NCBI GenBank assembly: GCA_964483175.1
Contig: CAZAAT010000037.1
Coordinates: 1-23,305 of the forward strand
DNA from: JAAYHC01 sp964483175
GTDB taxonomy: Bacteria; Bacillota; UBA5301
Length of the DNA: 23,305 bases
Direction: 5' to 3'
The first letter of the stretch is position 1, and every line of letters starts with the position of its first letter. Below the pieces are notes generated by a model that saw nothing but the letters and a program-made list of their open reading frames with translations, did not search any database and was not told the origin of the DNA. Positions 8,596 through 16,787 of the stretch are shown here, piece after piece. The translations under genes and the position numbers were made by a program.

Positions 8596-9531
8596 TTAGG
8601 AGCTAATTAACCATTCCTGTATAGCATCGAAGACTTTATTTCTCTGGGATATCCCCTGGCGATCTACAAAGCTATGGTTACAGTCCGGTAGCTCCAGAAA
8701 GAAAAGATTATCTTTTCCCAACTCCTCATATTTATCTCTGATTACATATCCAGATTGCACTGGGACACTGCGGTCGTTTTCGCCAAAGGCCAAAAATATT
8801 GGTTTGTCTAGATTCACATAGTAAGGTAAGGGGTCAAAGAATAATACGTGGGACCAATATTTATACGGACAACCGAGAAAGAAGCGGTCTGTTGCATCTG
8901 GATCGCTCAGAATCTCTTGATATTTTTGACTGAAAAATTCCGGTGTTCCGCCGTAATACTTGCTAAGGATCTTTAACTCCTCGGCTTGCGGGAGACCACC
9001 GCTACCCAAAACGACCAGATGGGTGATCTCCGAAAAAGTCGCAGCGGCTAACAAAGCCCGGTTACCGCCTTCGGATACGCCAAAGGCGATGATTTTTGGT
9101 GGCAAAGGACGATCGTAGTGCTCTAAAATGTATTTGATGAAGTAAGCATCATCACTTAACCATCTTTCTAGATAGTTATCTGTCATATATTGTTCGCTCG
9201 CTTTGATGCTGAACTGCCGGACATGCCTTTTTTGGAGGGCGAAGACGGTGGCGTTGATATCGAGCCCTTTAAAGTAGGATTTAAAATAATAGCGGAGACT
9301 TTCCGGGCTGGAACCGGTAAAGAAAAAGATTAGCGCCTCCGGTTGCTCCTTGCCGAGCTTGATTTGATAGTAAGTTCCCTGATAACCATCTTCGAGGCGA
9401 AGCGTATCTGATTTAGGCGGATTAAAGATACTATTCCACAAGTAACCTAATTTCTTAGCTCCAGCACACGGGGAGGAACAAATGATTAATCCTAGAACCA
9501 ACACCTGTAACAATAGCCGTTTAGTTTTCAC
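8596..9531 (-). CDS. Exported alpha/beta hydrolase
   Basis: 311 residues from GTG 9531, with GGGGTG a few bases upstream. Residues ~1-25 form a signal peptide (KR followed by LLLQVLVLGLII, small residues to AGA); there is no clear lipobox. The hydrolase domain has a FFFTGSSPES strand/oxyanion region, a nucleophile elbow GVSEGG (Ser ~152), an acid in FGENDRSVP and a His in LPDCNHSF. The triad is therefore complete. It resembles dienelactone-hydrolase/prolyl-oligopeptidase-like hydrolases, but substrate and exact subfamily are unknown. It would act outside the membrane. The gene is solitary: the neighbour at 7063 converges with it and carA is divergent. Confidence 0.85.
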   Translation of the reverse strand: MKTKRLLLQVLVLGLIICSSPCAGAKKLGYLWNSIFNPPKSDTLRLEDGYQGTYYQIKLGKEQPEALIFFFTGSSPESLRYYFKSYFKGLDINATVFALQKRHVRQFSIKASEQYMTDNYLERWLSDDAYFIKYILEHYDRPLPPKIIAFGVSEGGNRALLAAATFSEITHLVVLGSGGLPQAEELKILSKYYGGTPEFFSQKYQEILSDPDATDRFFLGCPYKYWSHVLFFDPLPYYVNLDKPIFLAFGENDRSVPVQSGYVIRDKYEELGKDNLFFLELPDCNHSFVDRQGISQRNKVFDAIQEWLISS

Positions 9532-9594
9532 AGCGACACCCCATTTTAGTGAAACCGATTACGGTTTGCTCATGGTTTTCAGGTAAAGAGTTAT

Positions 9595-9632
9595 ATGGAA
9601 TGATCTAGGAATCCTGTCATTCCATTTTTTTT
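9595..9632 (+). terminator. Rho-independent terminator, orphan, ahead of carA
   Basis: Perfect 9-base stem ATGGAATGA / TCATTCCAT (9595-9603 with 9617-9625), 13-base loop, then a run of eight Ts through 9632. It works only in the plus direction, yet the nearest plus-strand gene upstream ends at 8580, beyond a minus-strand gene. It may stop read-through or be an attenuator in a long carA leader; the hairpin itself is clear. Confidence 0.75.
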
Positions 9633-9839
9633 GCGCTTCCCGCTTTTAGTACTAGACCGGTAGATCCCTACTGGCTATCATGAACATAAAAATACCGAAT
9701 CGATTTTTGCTAGGATTTACGCGGGTCTGACAAGAATACGGTTGTTCAAGTGGCATCAATAAGGTTATTATTGTAAGAAGCGAATACAGCGTAGCGGTGT
9801 CCGCGCTAGTCGTGGCATGGAGCAGAGGAGAACAAGCGG
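9633..9839 (+). promoter_or_regulatory. carA upstream region with a weak promoter candidate
   Basis: TTGTTC (9742-9747) and TATTAT (9766-9771) are 18 bases apart and could be a sigma-A promoter, with a mediocre -35. The carA ribosome-binding site AGAGGAG is at 9824-9830, nine bases from the ATG. I found no PyrR-type binding loop (the ARUCCNGNGAGGYU pattern), so pyrimidine attenuation of the usual Bacillus kind is not supported. Confidence 0.3.
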
Positions 9840-10928
9840 ATGAATCGATTATACTTGATTTTAGAAAACGGGATGGTTTTTGAGGGGGAAAGCTTTGGCG
9901 CCGAAGGTGACGTGACCGGTGAGATCGTCTTTACTACCGGGATAACCGGGTATTTGGAGTCCCTTACAGACCCAAGTCACCATGGACAAATTGTCCTCCA
10001 GACCTTTCCACTGATCGGAAACTATGGCATCATACCGGCCGATTTTGAAAGCACAGCCGGCGGCCCCTTGGGCTATATTGTCAAAGTACCGTGCCAAACG
10101 CCCTCTAACTTTCGCAGTGAGGGCGCTCTTGATACCTTTTTACGTGAAAGAGGAATTGTCGGGCTTTCCGGCATCGATACCAGGGCGCTGACCAAAATCA
10201 TTAGGGAGCACGGTGTGATGAACGGGAGGATCACCAAAACCCGCCCGGATGAGGTTTCGCTTGACGAAATTCGCGCTTACAAAATCAAAAACGCCGTGTA
10301 CAATGTTACCTGCGTCGAGCCTACTCTCTACACAGCGAACAAGGCCAAATATACGGTTGCCCTGTTTGATTTCGGACTCAAGGAGAGTCTCAAGCGTGAG
10401 TTGTTACAGCGCGGGTGTGATGTCTGGGTCTTGCCCGCCGAAACTTCGCCCGCTGCTGTGGCGCGGCTAAACGTTGACGGGATTTTTCTTTCCAGCGGCC
10501 CCGGTGATCCAGCTGAAAACACCATCATCATCGAACATCTCAAGGAACTTTTGCGGTCGAACATACCGATCTTCGGTATTTGCTTAGGCCATCAGTTGTT
10601 GGCTTTGGCCGCCGGCTTTAAGACTCATAAGCTCAAATATGGGCATCGTGGAGCTAACCATCCGGTCAAAGACTTGCAGAGCGGACGGATCCATATTACC
10701 AGTCAGAACCATGGATATGCCGTAACCCAGGAGAGCATCGATCCGCAGATTGCCGCTGAGTGGTTTGTCAATGTCAACGACCGAACCTGCGAGGGGCTGC
10801 GGTATATACACGCTCCTGCATTTTCGGTGCAGTTTCATCCCGAAGGTTGTGCGGGGCCACAGGATACCAGATTTTTGTTTGACTTATTTATAGAGAAGAT
10901 GGAGGAAAGAAAACATGCCGCTCGATAA
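9840..10928 (+). CDS. carA: Carbamoyl-phosphate synthase small (glutamine amidotransferase) subunit
   Basis: 362 residues, the normal CarA length. It hydrolyses glutamine and passes ammonia through a tunnel to CarB, which makes carbamoyl phosphate for pyrimidine and arginine synthesis. The N-terminal half carries the CarA-specific domain (LILENGMVFEGESFGAEGDV, TTGITGYLESLTDPSH). The C-terminal class I amidotransferase domain has SSGPGDP, the nucleophile elbow GICLGHQ (Cys 248), SQNHGYAV and the VQFHPEG block (His 333, Glu 335), so the catalytic triad is complete. Its stop codon overlaps the start of carB by 14 bases, and carB's GGAGGAAAG ribosome-binding site lies within its 3' end, indicating translational coupling. 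No other pyr or arg genes are adjacent. Confidence 0.97.
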   Translation: MNRLYLILENGMVFEGESFGAEGDVTGEIVFTTGITGYLESLTDPSHHGQIVLQTFPLIGNYGIIPADFESTAGGPLGYIVKVPCQTPSNFRSEGALDTFLRERGIVGLSGIDTRALTKIIREHGVMNGRITKTRPDEVSLDEIRAYKIKNAVYNVTCVEPTLYTANKAKYTVALFDFGLKESLKRELLQRGCDVWVLPAETSPAAVARLNVDGIFLSSGPGDPAENTIIIEHLKELLRSNIPIFGICLGHQLLALAAGFKTHKLKYGHRGANHPVKDLQSGRIHITSQNHGYAVTQESIDPQIAAEWFVNVNDRTCEGLRYIHAPAFSVQFHPEGCAGPQDTRFLFDLFIEKMEERKHAAR

Positions 10929-13900
10929 AAGCATCAAAAAGGTTTTGGTCATTGGCTCCGGTCCGATTGTGATCGGCCAAGCGGCAGAGTTTGATTACGC
11001 TGGTACGCAAGCTTGCCGTGTGCTGCGGGACGACGGTATTGAAATTGTCCTGGTTAACTCCAATCCTGCCACCATCATGACCGATAACAATAGCGCCGAC
11101 AAAATCTATATTGAGCCCTTAACACTTACAACCATCAAACGGATTATTGAAAAAGAGCGCCCCGACAGTATCTTGTCCGGACTCGGCGGTCAGACGGGTC
11201 TGACACTCTGTATGCAGTTAGCCCGTGACGGCTTCTTGGACAAGATGAATGTGCGACTCTTAGGCAGTTCTCCGGAAACCATTGATAAGGCCGAAGATAG
11301 GCAGTTGTTCAAAGAAACCATGCAGCAGATCGGGCAGCCGGTGGTTCCCTCGATCATTGCAACTGATGTCGAGACGGCACTTGACTTTGCGAGTGAGAAC
11401 GGTTATCCGGTTATTGTCCGGCCGGCCTTCACCTTGGGCGGTAGTGGTGGCGGTATTGCCCACAACCGGGCGGAGCTAGTGGAGATCGCCGCGGGTGGCT
11501 TATCCCTCTCTCCGATTCAGCAGATACTGGTGGAAAAATCGGTCGCCGGTTGGAAAGAGATCGAATTTGAAGTGATGCGGGATAAGACAGGCAACGCAAT
11601 TGCCGTCTGCTCGATGGAGAACTTTGACCCGGTGGGTGTGCATACCGGTGATAGCATCGTCGTTGCCCCGGCCGTCACGCTATCCGACAAAGAATATCAG
11701 ATGCTGCGCACGGCAGCGCTCAGTATCATTCAGGCTTTGGGTGTAGAGGGCGGCTGCAACTGCCAGTTTGCCCTGGATCCGCATAGCTTTGAGTATGCGG
11801 TCATCGAGGTGAACCCTCGCGTTTCGCGCTCTTCGGCCCTAGCTAGCAAGGCGACTGGGTATCCCATCGCCAAGGTGGCCACCAAAATTGCCATCGGATA
11901 CACCTTGGACGAAATTGTAAACGATGTCACCGGCCATACCTATGCGGCCTTCGAACCAACCCTTGATTATGTGGCGGTGAAGTTACCCAAATGGCCTTTT
12001 GATAAGTTTGTTTATGCTAAAAGGGATTTGGGCACGCAAATGAAGTCGACCGGCGAAGTCATGGCCATAGCAGATACCTTTGAAGAAGCACTATTAAAGG
12101 CGGTGCGCGGCGCAGAAATCGGACGTGACAACCTGGTGCACCCTAGGCTACAAGCCAGAACCGATGAGGAGATCCGGGCATTATTGCATCAAGTTACCGA
12201 TGAGCGGATATTTGTGCTGTATGAAGCCATCCAACGCGGTGTGAGCATAGACGAGCTACACGAAATCACCAAGATTGACCCTTGGTTTTTACAGCGGTTG
12301 AAAAATATCGGGACCACCGTCCCCAAGCCAAAGGTATATAAGATGGTGGATACCTGTGGCGGAGAGTTCGCCGCCAAAACACCTTACTTCTACTCGATCC
12401 ATAATGGCTCTGAGAATGAAGCCTTGCCCTTTATTGAGAAATCAGAAAAGCCCCGCATTGTGGTACTGGGCAGCGGACCAATCCGTATTGGACAGGGTAT
12501 TGAGTTTGACTATGCTAGCGTCCACTGCATCTGGACGCTTAAAAAGATGGGCTATGAGGTTATTGTGATCAACAATAACCCCGAAACGGTCTCGACAGAT
12601 TTTGACACTGGGGATCGGCTTTATTTTGAGCCGCTTTGTCTTGAAGATGTGCTGAGCATCATCGAAATCGAGAAGCCCGTCGGGGTTGTGGTAGCCTTTG
12701 GCGGTGGTACCGCGATCAAGTTAACCAAAAAACTGCATGAACGCGGCGTATCGATTATTGGCACATCAGCTGACAGCATCGACATCTGTGAGGATAGAGA
12801 GCGATTTGATGCCTTGCTCGCCGAGCTGAATATCCCGCGTCCGCAAGGCTTGTGCGTGATGAATGAAGCCGAGGCATTGGCGGCGGCAGAGGAGCTTGGA
12901 TTTCCTGTACTCTTACGGCCCTCCTATGTTTTGGGTGGGCAGAATATGATTATCGCTTATGAACCTGCGGATATCTCCGAATACATGGAGATCATCCTGC
13001 GCCAAAAACAAGAAAACCCTGTCTTGATCGATAAGTATCTGTCAGGGCGGGAGATCGAGGTAGATGCGATCTCTGACGGTGTGGATGTACTGATACCCGG
13101 CATCATGGAGCATATTGAACGCACCGGTATTCACTCCGGGGATAGCATTGCCGTTTATCCGGCAATAAATATCGAGGATGACCTAGCAGAGCGGATTTTC
13201 GAGCTGACTAAAAAGCTATGTCTGGCGCTAAATGTCAAGGGGCTAGTCAATATCCAGTACGTTCTATACCAAGATGAGCTGTATGTCATCGAAGTTAACC
13301 CCCGAGCATCGCGGACAGTGCCTTATATCAGCAAGGTTACCGGTGTGCCCATGTGCGACCTGGCCACTCGGGTCAGTGTGGGTGAGCGCCTTTCTGAACT
13401 AGGATATGGCTCAGGATTTGCAAAAATCCCGCCTTATGTGGCGGTCAAAGTTCCGGTGTTTTCTTTTGAGAAACTCACCGATGTCGACACCCATTTGGGG
13501 CCAGAGATGAAATCCACCGGTGAGGTACTGGGGATTGGCAAGAACTTCGAGGAAGCTCTATACAAAGGACTTGTAGCGGCAGGTTACAAACTGCAAAAAC
13601 GTGGTGGTGTTTTGATCACCGTGCGCGACAGTGATAAGCCGGAAATTATCCCGATCGCCGAAAAGTTGGCTGAGTGCGGATTTACACTTTACGCTACCAG
13701 CGGTACGGCAGATCTGCTGGCCAGCAAAGGCTTCACGGTGCAGAGGGTGGAAAAAATCCATGAATGTGCCCAGAATAATACGGCGACCTTGCTTGAGAGC
13801 GGCAATATCAGCTATATCATTTCCACCTCTGCCAGGGGTAGGGATCCCCTCTCCGACGAGATCCAATTGCGCCGGAAGGCGTGTGCATTGGGCATACCCT

Positions 13901-14850
13901 GCCTAACATCGGTCGATACGGCAAACGCCCTGGTCGACAGCTTACTATCCGGCTACAGTGAAATTAATACCGAGCTTATTGATATCAACGATTTGCGCAG
14001 TGAGCGGATGAAATTAGAATTCACCAAAATGCAGGGCTGCGGCAACGACTACATCTACATTAACTGCTTCGACCTGGAAATTAACTCGCCCGAGTCGCTA
14101 TCGGTGCTGCTTGCTGATCGCCACTACGGTGTGGGTGCTGACGGTGTAGTGCTGATCATGCGATCTGATCTTGCCGACGCTAAAATGCGGATGTTCAATC
14201 GTGATGGTAGTGAAGGACGAATCTGCGGCAATGCCATTCGCTGTATTGCTAAGTATTTGTGGGATAACAATATGGTCCGCAAACGGGAGATGTCAATTGA
14301 AACACTATCCGGCATTAAGCGGTTGAAACTTCATACCAGAAACGGACTAGTATCATCGGTACGGGTGGATATGGGCCGGGCAGAGCTTCGCCCGGAGCTA
14401 ATACCGGTGAATTTACCCGGTGAGAGTGTTATTGCCAGACCGGTAACGATTGGCGGCAAAGAATATGCCATTACCTGTGTTTCGATGGGCAATCCGCACT
14501 GTGTCGTCTTCTGTGATGATGTTGACCGTCTCAACCTGGCCGAAATCGGCCCGCTCTTTGAACATAATAGCGCTTTGTTCCCTGACCGAGTGAATACTGA
14601 ATTTGTGGAACTGATGGGGAGAAATCACCTGAAAATGCGGGTTTGGGAGCGCGGCAGCGGCGAAACGCTGGCCTGTGGTACAGGTGCGTGTGCCTCTGCT
14701 GTGGCGGCGGTACTCTGTGGGTACGCAGACAAGGATACCGATATCAAGGTTTCCGTGCTCGGCGGTGAGCTGATTATTCGGTATACCGATGATGCGGTGT
14801 GGATGACCGGCGAGTGCAAAAAGGTCTTCGACGGGGTGGTAGAAATTTAA
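10915..14850 (+). CDS. carB: CarB-DapF fusion: carbamoyl-phosphate synthase large subunit joined to diaminopimelate epimerase
   Basis: One open frame of 1311 residues. Residues 1-1031 are a CarB: carboxyphosphate half starting KVLVIGSGPIVIGQAAEFDY with the ATP-grasp block SMENFDPVGVHTGDS, carbamoyl-phosphate half starting RIVVLGSGPIRIGQGIEFDY (~512), with EHIERTGIHSGDS, and the MGS-like allosteric domain (~896-1020) containing VRDSDKPEIIPIAEKL and ATSGTADLL. Stand-alone CarB proteins run about 1060-1075 residues, so this one is slightly short at its C-terminus. Without a stop, residue 1032 (MKLEFTKMQGCGNDY) begins a full DapF. The junction ELIDINDLRSER is a short linker. Both enzymes keep their key residues, so a bifunctional protein is plausible. 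Start at ATG 10915 is supported by GGAGGAAAG. A true fusion, rather than sequencing error, is likely but a single missed stop cannot be excluded without reads. Confidence 0.93.
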   Translation: MPLDKSIKKVLVIGSGPIVIGQAAEFDYAGTQACRVLRDDGIEIVLVNSNPATIMTDNNSADKIYIEPLTLTTIKRIIEKERPDSILSGLGGQTGLTLCMQLARDGFLDKMNVRLLGSSPETIDKAEDRQLFKETMQQIGQPVVPSIIATDVETALDFASENGYPVIVRPAFTLGGSGGGIAHNRAELVEIAAGGLSLSPIQQILVEKSVAGWKEIEFEVMRDKTGNAIAVCSMENFDPVGVHTGDSIVVAPAVTLSDKEYQMLRTAALSIIQALGVEGGCNCQFALDPHSFEYAVIEVNPRVSRSSALASKATGYPIAKVATKIAIGYTLDEIVNDVTGHTYAAFEPTLDYVAVKLPKWPFDKFVYAKRDLGTQMKSTGEVMAIADTFEEALLKAVRGAEIGRDNLVHPRLQARTDEEIRALLHQVTDERIFVLYEAIQRGVSIDELHEITKIDPWFLQRLKNIGTTVPKPKVYKMVDTCGGEFAAKTPYFYSIHNGSENEALPFIEKSEKPRIVVLGSGPIRIGQGIEFDYASVHCIWTLKKMGYEVIVINNNPETVSTDFDTGDRLYFEPLCLEDVLSIIEIEKPVGVVVAFGGGTAIKLTKKLHERGVSIIGTSADSIDICEDRERFDALLAELNIPRPQGLCVMNEAEALAAAEELGFPVLLRPSYVLGGQNMIIAYEPADISEYMEIILRQKQENPVLIDKYLSGREIEVDAISDGVDVLIPGIMEHIERTGIHSGDSIAVYPAINIEDDLAERIFELTKKLCLALNVKGLVNIQYVLYQDELYVIEVNPRASRTVPYISKVTGVPMCDLATRVSVGERLSELGYGSGFAKIPPYVAVKVPVFSFEKLTDVDTHLGPEMKSTGEVLGIGKNFEEALYKGLVAAGYKLQKRGGVLITVRDSDKPEIIPIAEKLAECGFTLYATSGTADLLASKGFTVQRVEKIHECAQNNTATLLESGNISYIISTSARGRDPLSDEIQLRRKACALGIPCLTSVDTANALVDSLLSGYSEINTELIDINDLRSERMKLEFTKMQGCGNDYIYINCFDLEINSPESLSVLLADRHYGVGADGVVLIMRSDLADAKMRMFNRDGSEGRICGNAIRCIAKYLWDNNMVRKREMSIETLSGIKRLKLHTRNGLVSSVRVDMGRAELRPELIPVNLPGESVIARPVTIGGKEYAITCVSMGNPHCVVFCDDVDRLNLAEIGPLFEHNSALFPDRVNTEFVELMGRNHLKMRVWERGSGETLACGTGACASAVAAVLCGYADKDTDIKVSVLGGELIIRYTDDAVWMTGECKKVFDGVVEI
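14008..14850 (+). other. dapF: Diaminopimelate epimerase module of the fusion (possible internal start)
   Basis: 280 residues, the usual length of stand-alone DapF, which interconverts LL- and meso-diaminopimelate for lysine and peptidoglycan by a two-cysteine, cofactor-free mechanism. Motifs: MQGCGNDY, HYGVGADGVVL, RMFNRDGSEGRICGNAIRC with the first catalytic Cys (fusion residue 1104, module position 73), MGNPHCVVF, and ERGSGETLACGTGACAS with the second (1254, module position 223). Position 73 equals the E. coli numbering of the first Cys. The ATG at 14008 has a weak GTGAG seven bases before it, so separate internal translation could also occur. Confidence 0.93.
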
Positions 14851-14995
14851 TTGGTATATTTAGACTGTTCCGGTTTCTAAAAGAAACGAAAATTAGCTTT
14901 TCTTGATCTGCTATGGCTATTTCGTAGAGAGATTGATGGTGGATCTTTGAGCTTCTTTTTCTCTGATCGTGGCGCAGGGGGGGGTAACACTACCA

Positions 14996-15285
14996 TCACA
15001 CAAGACGGCCCGGTTTGCCGGCACCTGGATGTAGTTGTTCGTAAAGTTCTTGGTTTACCGTGGAAACATGGGCTGATATCAAACCATTCTCAGCTACAGC
15101 GATTGCCTGCTCCATTACTGCTTCATCAGCCAGAGGTAATCCGCTGGTCCAGATATTGTTTCTAAAACCCAATGCCTTTCGTCAGAAAGAGTATTTCTTG
15201 GCTTTTCCACTGCGTTCATATAACAATACGAACATTTTTGGCAACAGATATCACCTGCTTCTAGTTGTAAGGCGTAATCGAACAT
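14996..15285 (-). pseudogene. Frameshifted radical-SAM protein relic
   Basis: On the minus strand an ATG at 15285 opens MFDYALQLEAGDICCQKCSY then CYMNAVEKP, which contains C-CQK-C-SY-C, the CxxxCxxC iron-sulfur/SAM motif, and stops at 15115. A second frame shifted by one base continues as NNIWTSGLPLADEAVMEQAI and then HVSTVNQELYEQLHPG to a stop at 14996; these look like the glycine-rich and HxST/LHG strands of the radical-SAM barrel. A third frame past 14996 gives VLCDGSVTPPCATIREKE, reminiscent of a SPASM-type tail, but it is interrupted by a run of eight Cs (14978-14985 region). So at least one, probably two, frameshifts break the gene, which is also far shorter than normal. No ribosome-binding site precedes the start. 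Confidence 0.6.
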
Positions 15286-15421
15286 CCCGATTTAACGACC
15301 AAAGAGTTGGTATAAAAATATTTACGATTATTTGTAGAAAGTCCTATCGTAATAGGTTTGGCGCTGTTGATGTCGAATTGCCTAATTTAAAAGAAATGAT
15401 AGTTGAGGAGTGATTTGAGGT

Positions 15422-15829
15422 ATGGCTAATCAAGGCACAAAAAAAGTACCACCATCTATCGATAAATGGCTCCAAGAAGCCAAAGCAGATCCAAAGGCTG
15501 CGCAGGAAGGAATGTTCTTAGTTCATAACGGTATTGTCCGTGAAACGCCCAAAGCCAAGGTTCGCCAGGGGATTGACGATGGCTCAGTGGTAACAGGGAT
15601 GTATTTTGCTTATGATGCGGAAAAAGTGGATGCGGCGATCGCGGAGACTTATCAACTGGAAGGAATCTTCTGCGTTAAAGTTTGGCTCAATGAAGGCCAG
15701 CTTGAGGTCGGTGATGACATTATGTATGTGTTGATTGGTGGGGATATTAGACCTCACGTTATTGATGCCCTGCAATTTTTGGTCAACAAAATTAAAACCG
15801 AGTGTGTTACGGAAATCGAGCACAAATAA
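15422..15829 (+). CDS. moaE: Molybdopterin synthase catalytic subunit
   Basis: 135 residues, the usual MoaE length. It would insert sulfur from a MoaD partner into precursor Z (cPMP) to make molybdopterin in the cytoplasm. Matching blocks: PSIDKWLQEAKADPKAAQEG at the N-terminus, FLVHNGIVRETPKAKVRQG, TGMYFAYDAEKVDAAI, and GGDIRPHVIDALQFLVNKIK with TECVTEIE at the end. The GAGGAG at 15408-15413 lies eight bases before the ATG. No moaD, moaA or moaB is near, so the substrate-carrier partner must be elsewhere. The gene is an intact island between two broken genes. Confidence 0.85.
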   Translation: MANQGTKKVPPSIDKWLQEAKADPKAAQEGMFLVHNGIVRETPKAKVRQGIDDGSVVTGMYFAYDAEKVDAAIAETYQLEGIFCVKVWLNEGQLEVGDDIMYVLIGGDIRPHVIDALQFLVNKIKTECVTEIEHK

Positions 15830-16081
15830 GAACAGTGGGGAAATCATGTTTATTACTATCAAACAGAGATTGGTACGACCGTAAGCTATAAGAGGGTTGC
15901 AACCAAAATCGGTAAACTAAATGGTGCTCGAGCGGTAGGGCTTGCCAATAACCGTAATCCAATTCCCATCTTCATTCCTTGCCATCGTGTGGTGGGTGTT
16001 GATGGCTCTTTGGTCGGTTATCGCGGGGGACTTGAATTGAAAAAACGGCTGCTAAAAATGGAGTTCGCGAAAAGCAGATAG
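15830..16081 (+). pseudogene. ogt: C-terminal half of O6-methylguanine-DNA methyltransferase, start lost
   Basis: The frame directly continues that of moaE past its TAA stop (84 codons, no in-frame ATG or usable start until after the active-site region). It encodes GTTVSYKRVATKIGKLNGAR, AVGLANNRNPIPIFIPCHRV and VVGVDGSLVGYRGGLELKKR, the C-terminal domain of Ogt/MGMT with the PCHRV active-site Cys. Intact proteins are about 150-180 residues, so the N-terminal half is gone. It ends at TAG 16079-16081. Probably a dead remnant; the alternative is read-through of the moaE stop to give an ~220-residue fusion, which nothing in the sequence supports. Confidence 0.85.
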
Positions 16082-16122
16082 AGAGCCGATTAGTGTTATT
16101 TCTAGAAAAAAGGAGAGGTTCT

Positions 16123-16764
16123 GTGGCAAGGCGATTGTTTACATGGAGGCTATTTCCATCTACCTGGATATCTGTATTGTTGCTGGTACTCTTATTTCCT
16201 TTAGGATATTTCTTACCTGAATGGTGGGGATGGGAAAATGGGCCGCTAGAAAACATTCAGGTAGCTCTCCTCATTGCCGGAGCGGCATTATCTTGGTTAG
16301 TGGCGCGTCGCAATTCTGTAGACAGTCGCCTCCGTAAGATGTGGTTGTGGACAATTCCTATTTGGCTGTTACTTATTGGACACGAGTTGAGCTGGGGGCG
16401 AGTCTTTTTTGCGCCTGTATCTGTAGGGACGCACGGTCCCATATTCCCGGCAAAACAGGCAATCTGGTATGGAGCGTATGTTAATCCGATCATTGCCGTC
16501 ATCGCTATTAGTGCATTAAGTGGCCTTTGGTACAATTTTCGCTGGTCGGAGATTAAGCGAGTCTTGCGGATACCGCTTATTGACCTGATCTTGTTATTTG
16601 TTCTTCTGATCGCAGGGCAGTTTGTTTTTGAAAAAAACCTTATTATGGCGCTCGAACCTTGTTTTCAGGTGCTCGAAGAATTGGCTGAGATGATAGTTTA
16701 TTGGTGTTTGGTGAGTATTCTAATTGTGACCGGTTTTAACAGTTCGCAGAAGGAAAGCCGCTAG
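16123..16764 (+). CDS. Multi-pass membrane protein of unknown function
   Basis: 213 residues from GTG 16123 (AGGAGAGG a few bases upstream); a longer TTG start at 16093 has no site. About six hydrophobic segments: ~15-31, 45-60, 73-90, 120-137, 152-168 and 190-206. Two short motifs stand out: GHELSWGRVFF after the third segment and VLEELAEMIVYW near the end. I associate a pair of EExSWGQ and EExxEM motifs with a group of uncharacterised bacterial membrane proteins, so these may mark a common fold. No catalytic function is assigned. The gene lies 23 bases ahead of the ZIP-transporter gene and is probably in the same transcript. Confidence 0.75.
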   Translation: MARRLFTWRLFPSTWISVLLLVLLFPLGYFLPEWWGWENGPLENIQVALLIAGAALSWLVARRNSVDSRLRKMWLWTIPIWLLLIGHELSWGRVFFAPVSVGTHGPIFPAKQAIWYGAYVNPIIAVIAISALSGLWYNFRWSEIKRVLRIPLIDLILLFVLLIAGQFVFEKNLIMALEPCFQVLEELAEMIVYWCLVSILIVTGFNSSQKESR

Positions 16765-16787
16765 CCATAATTTGGGGGAGGTAAACA

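Noticed and set aside
9633..9839. PyrR-dependent attenuator before carA
   Set aside because: No PyrR-loop consensus and the only terminator lies far upstream of the gene.
15060..15413. 117-residue plus-strand ORF
   Set aside because: It is antisense to the radical-SAM relic, resembles no family, and ends in the ribosome-binding region of moaE.
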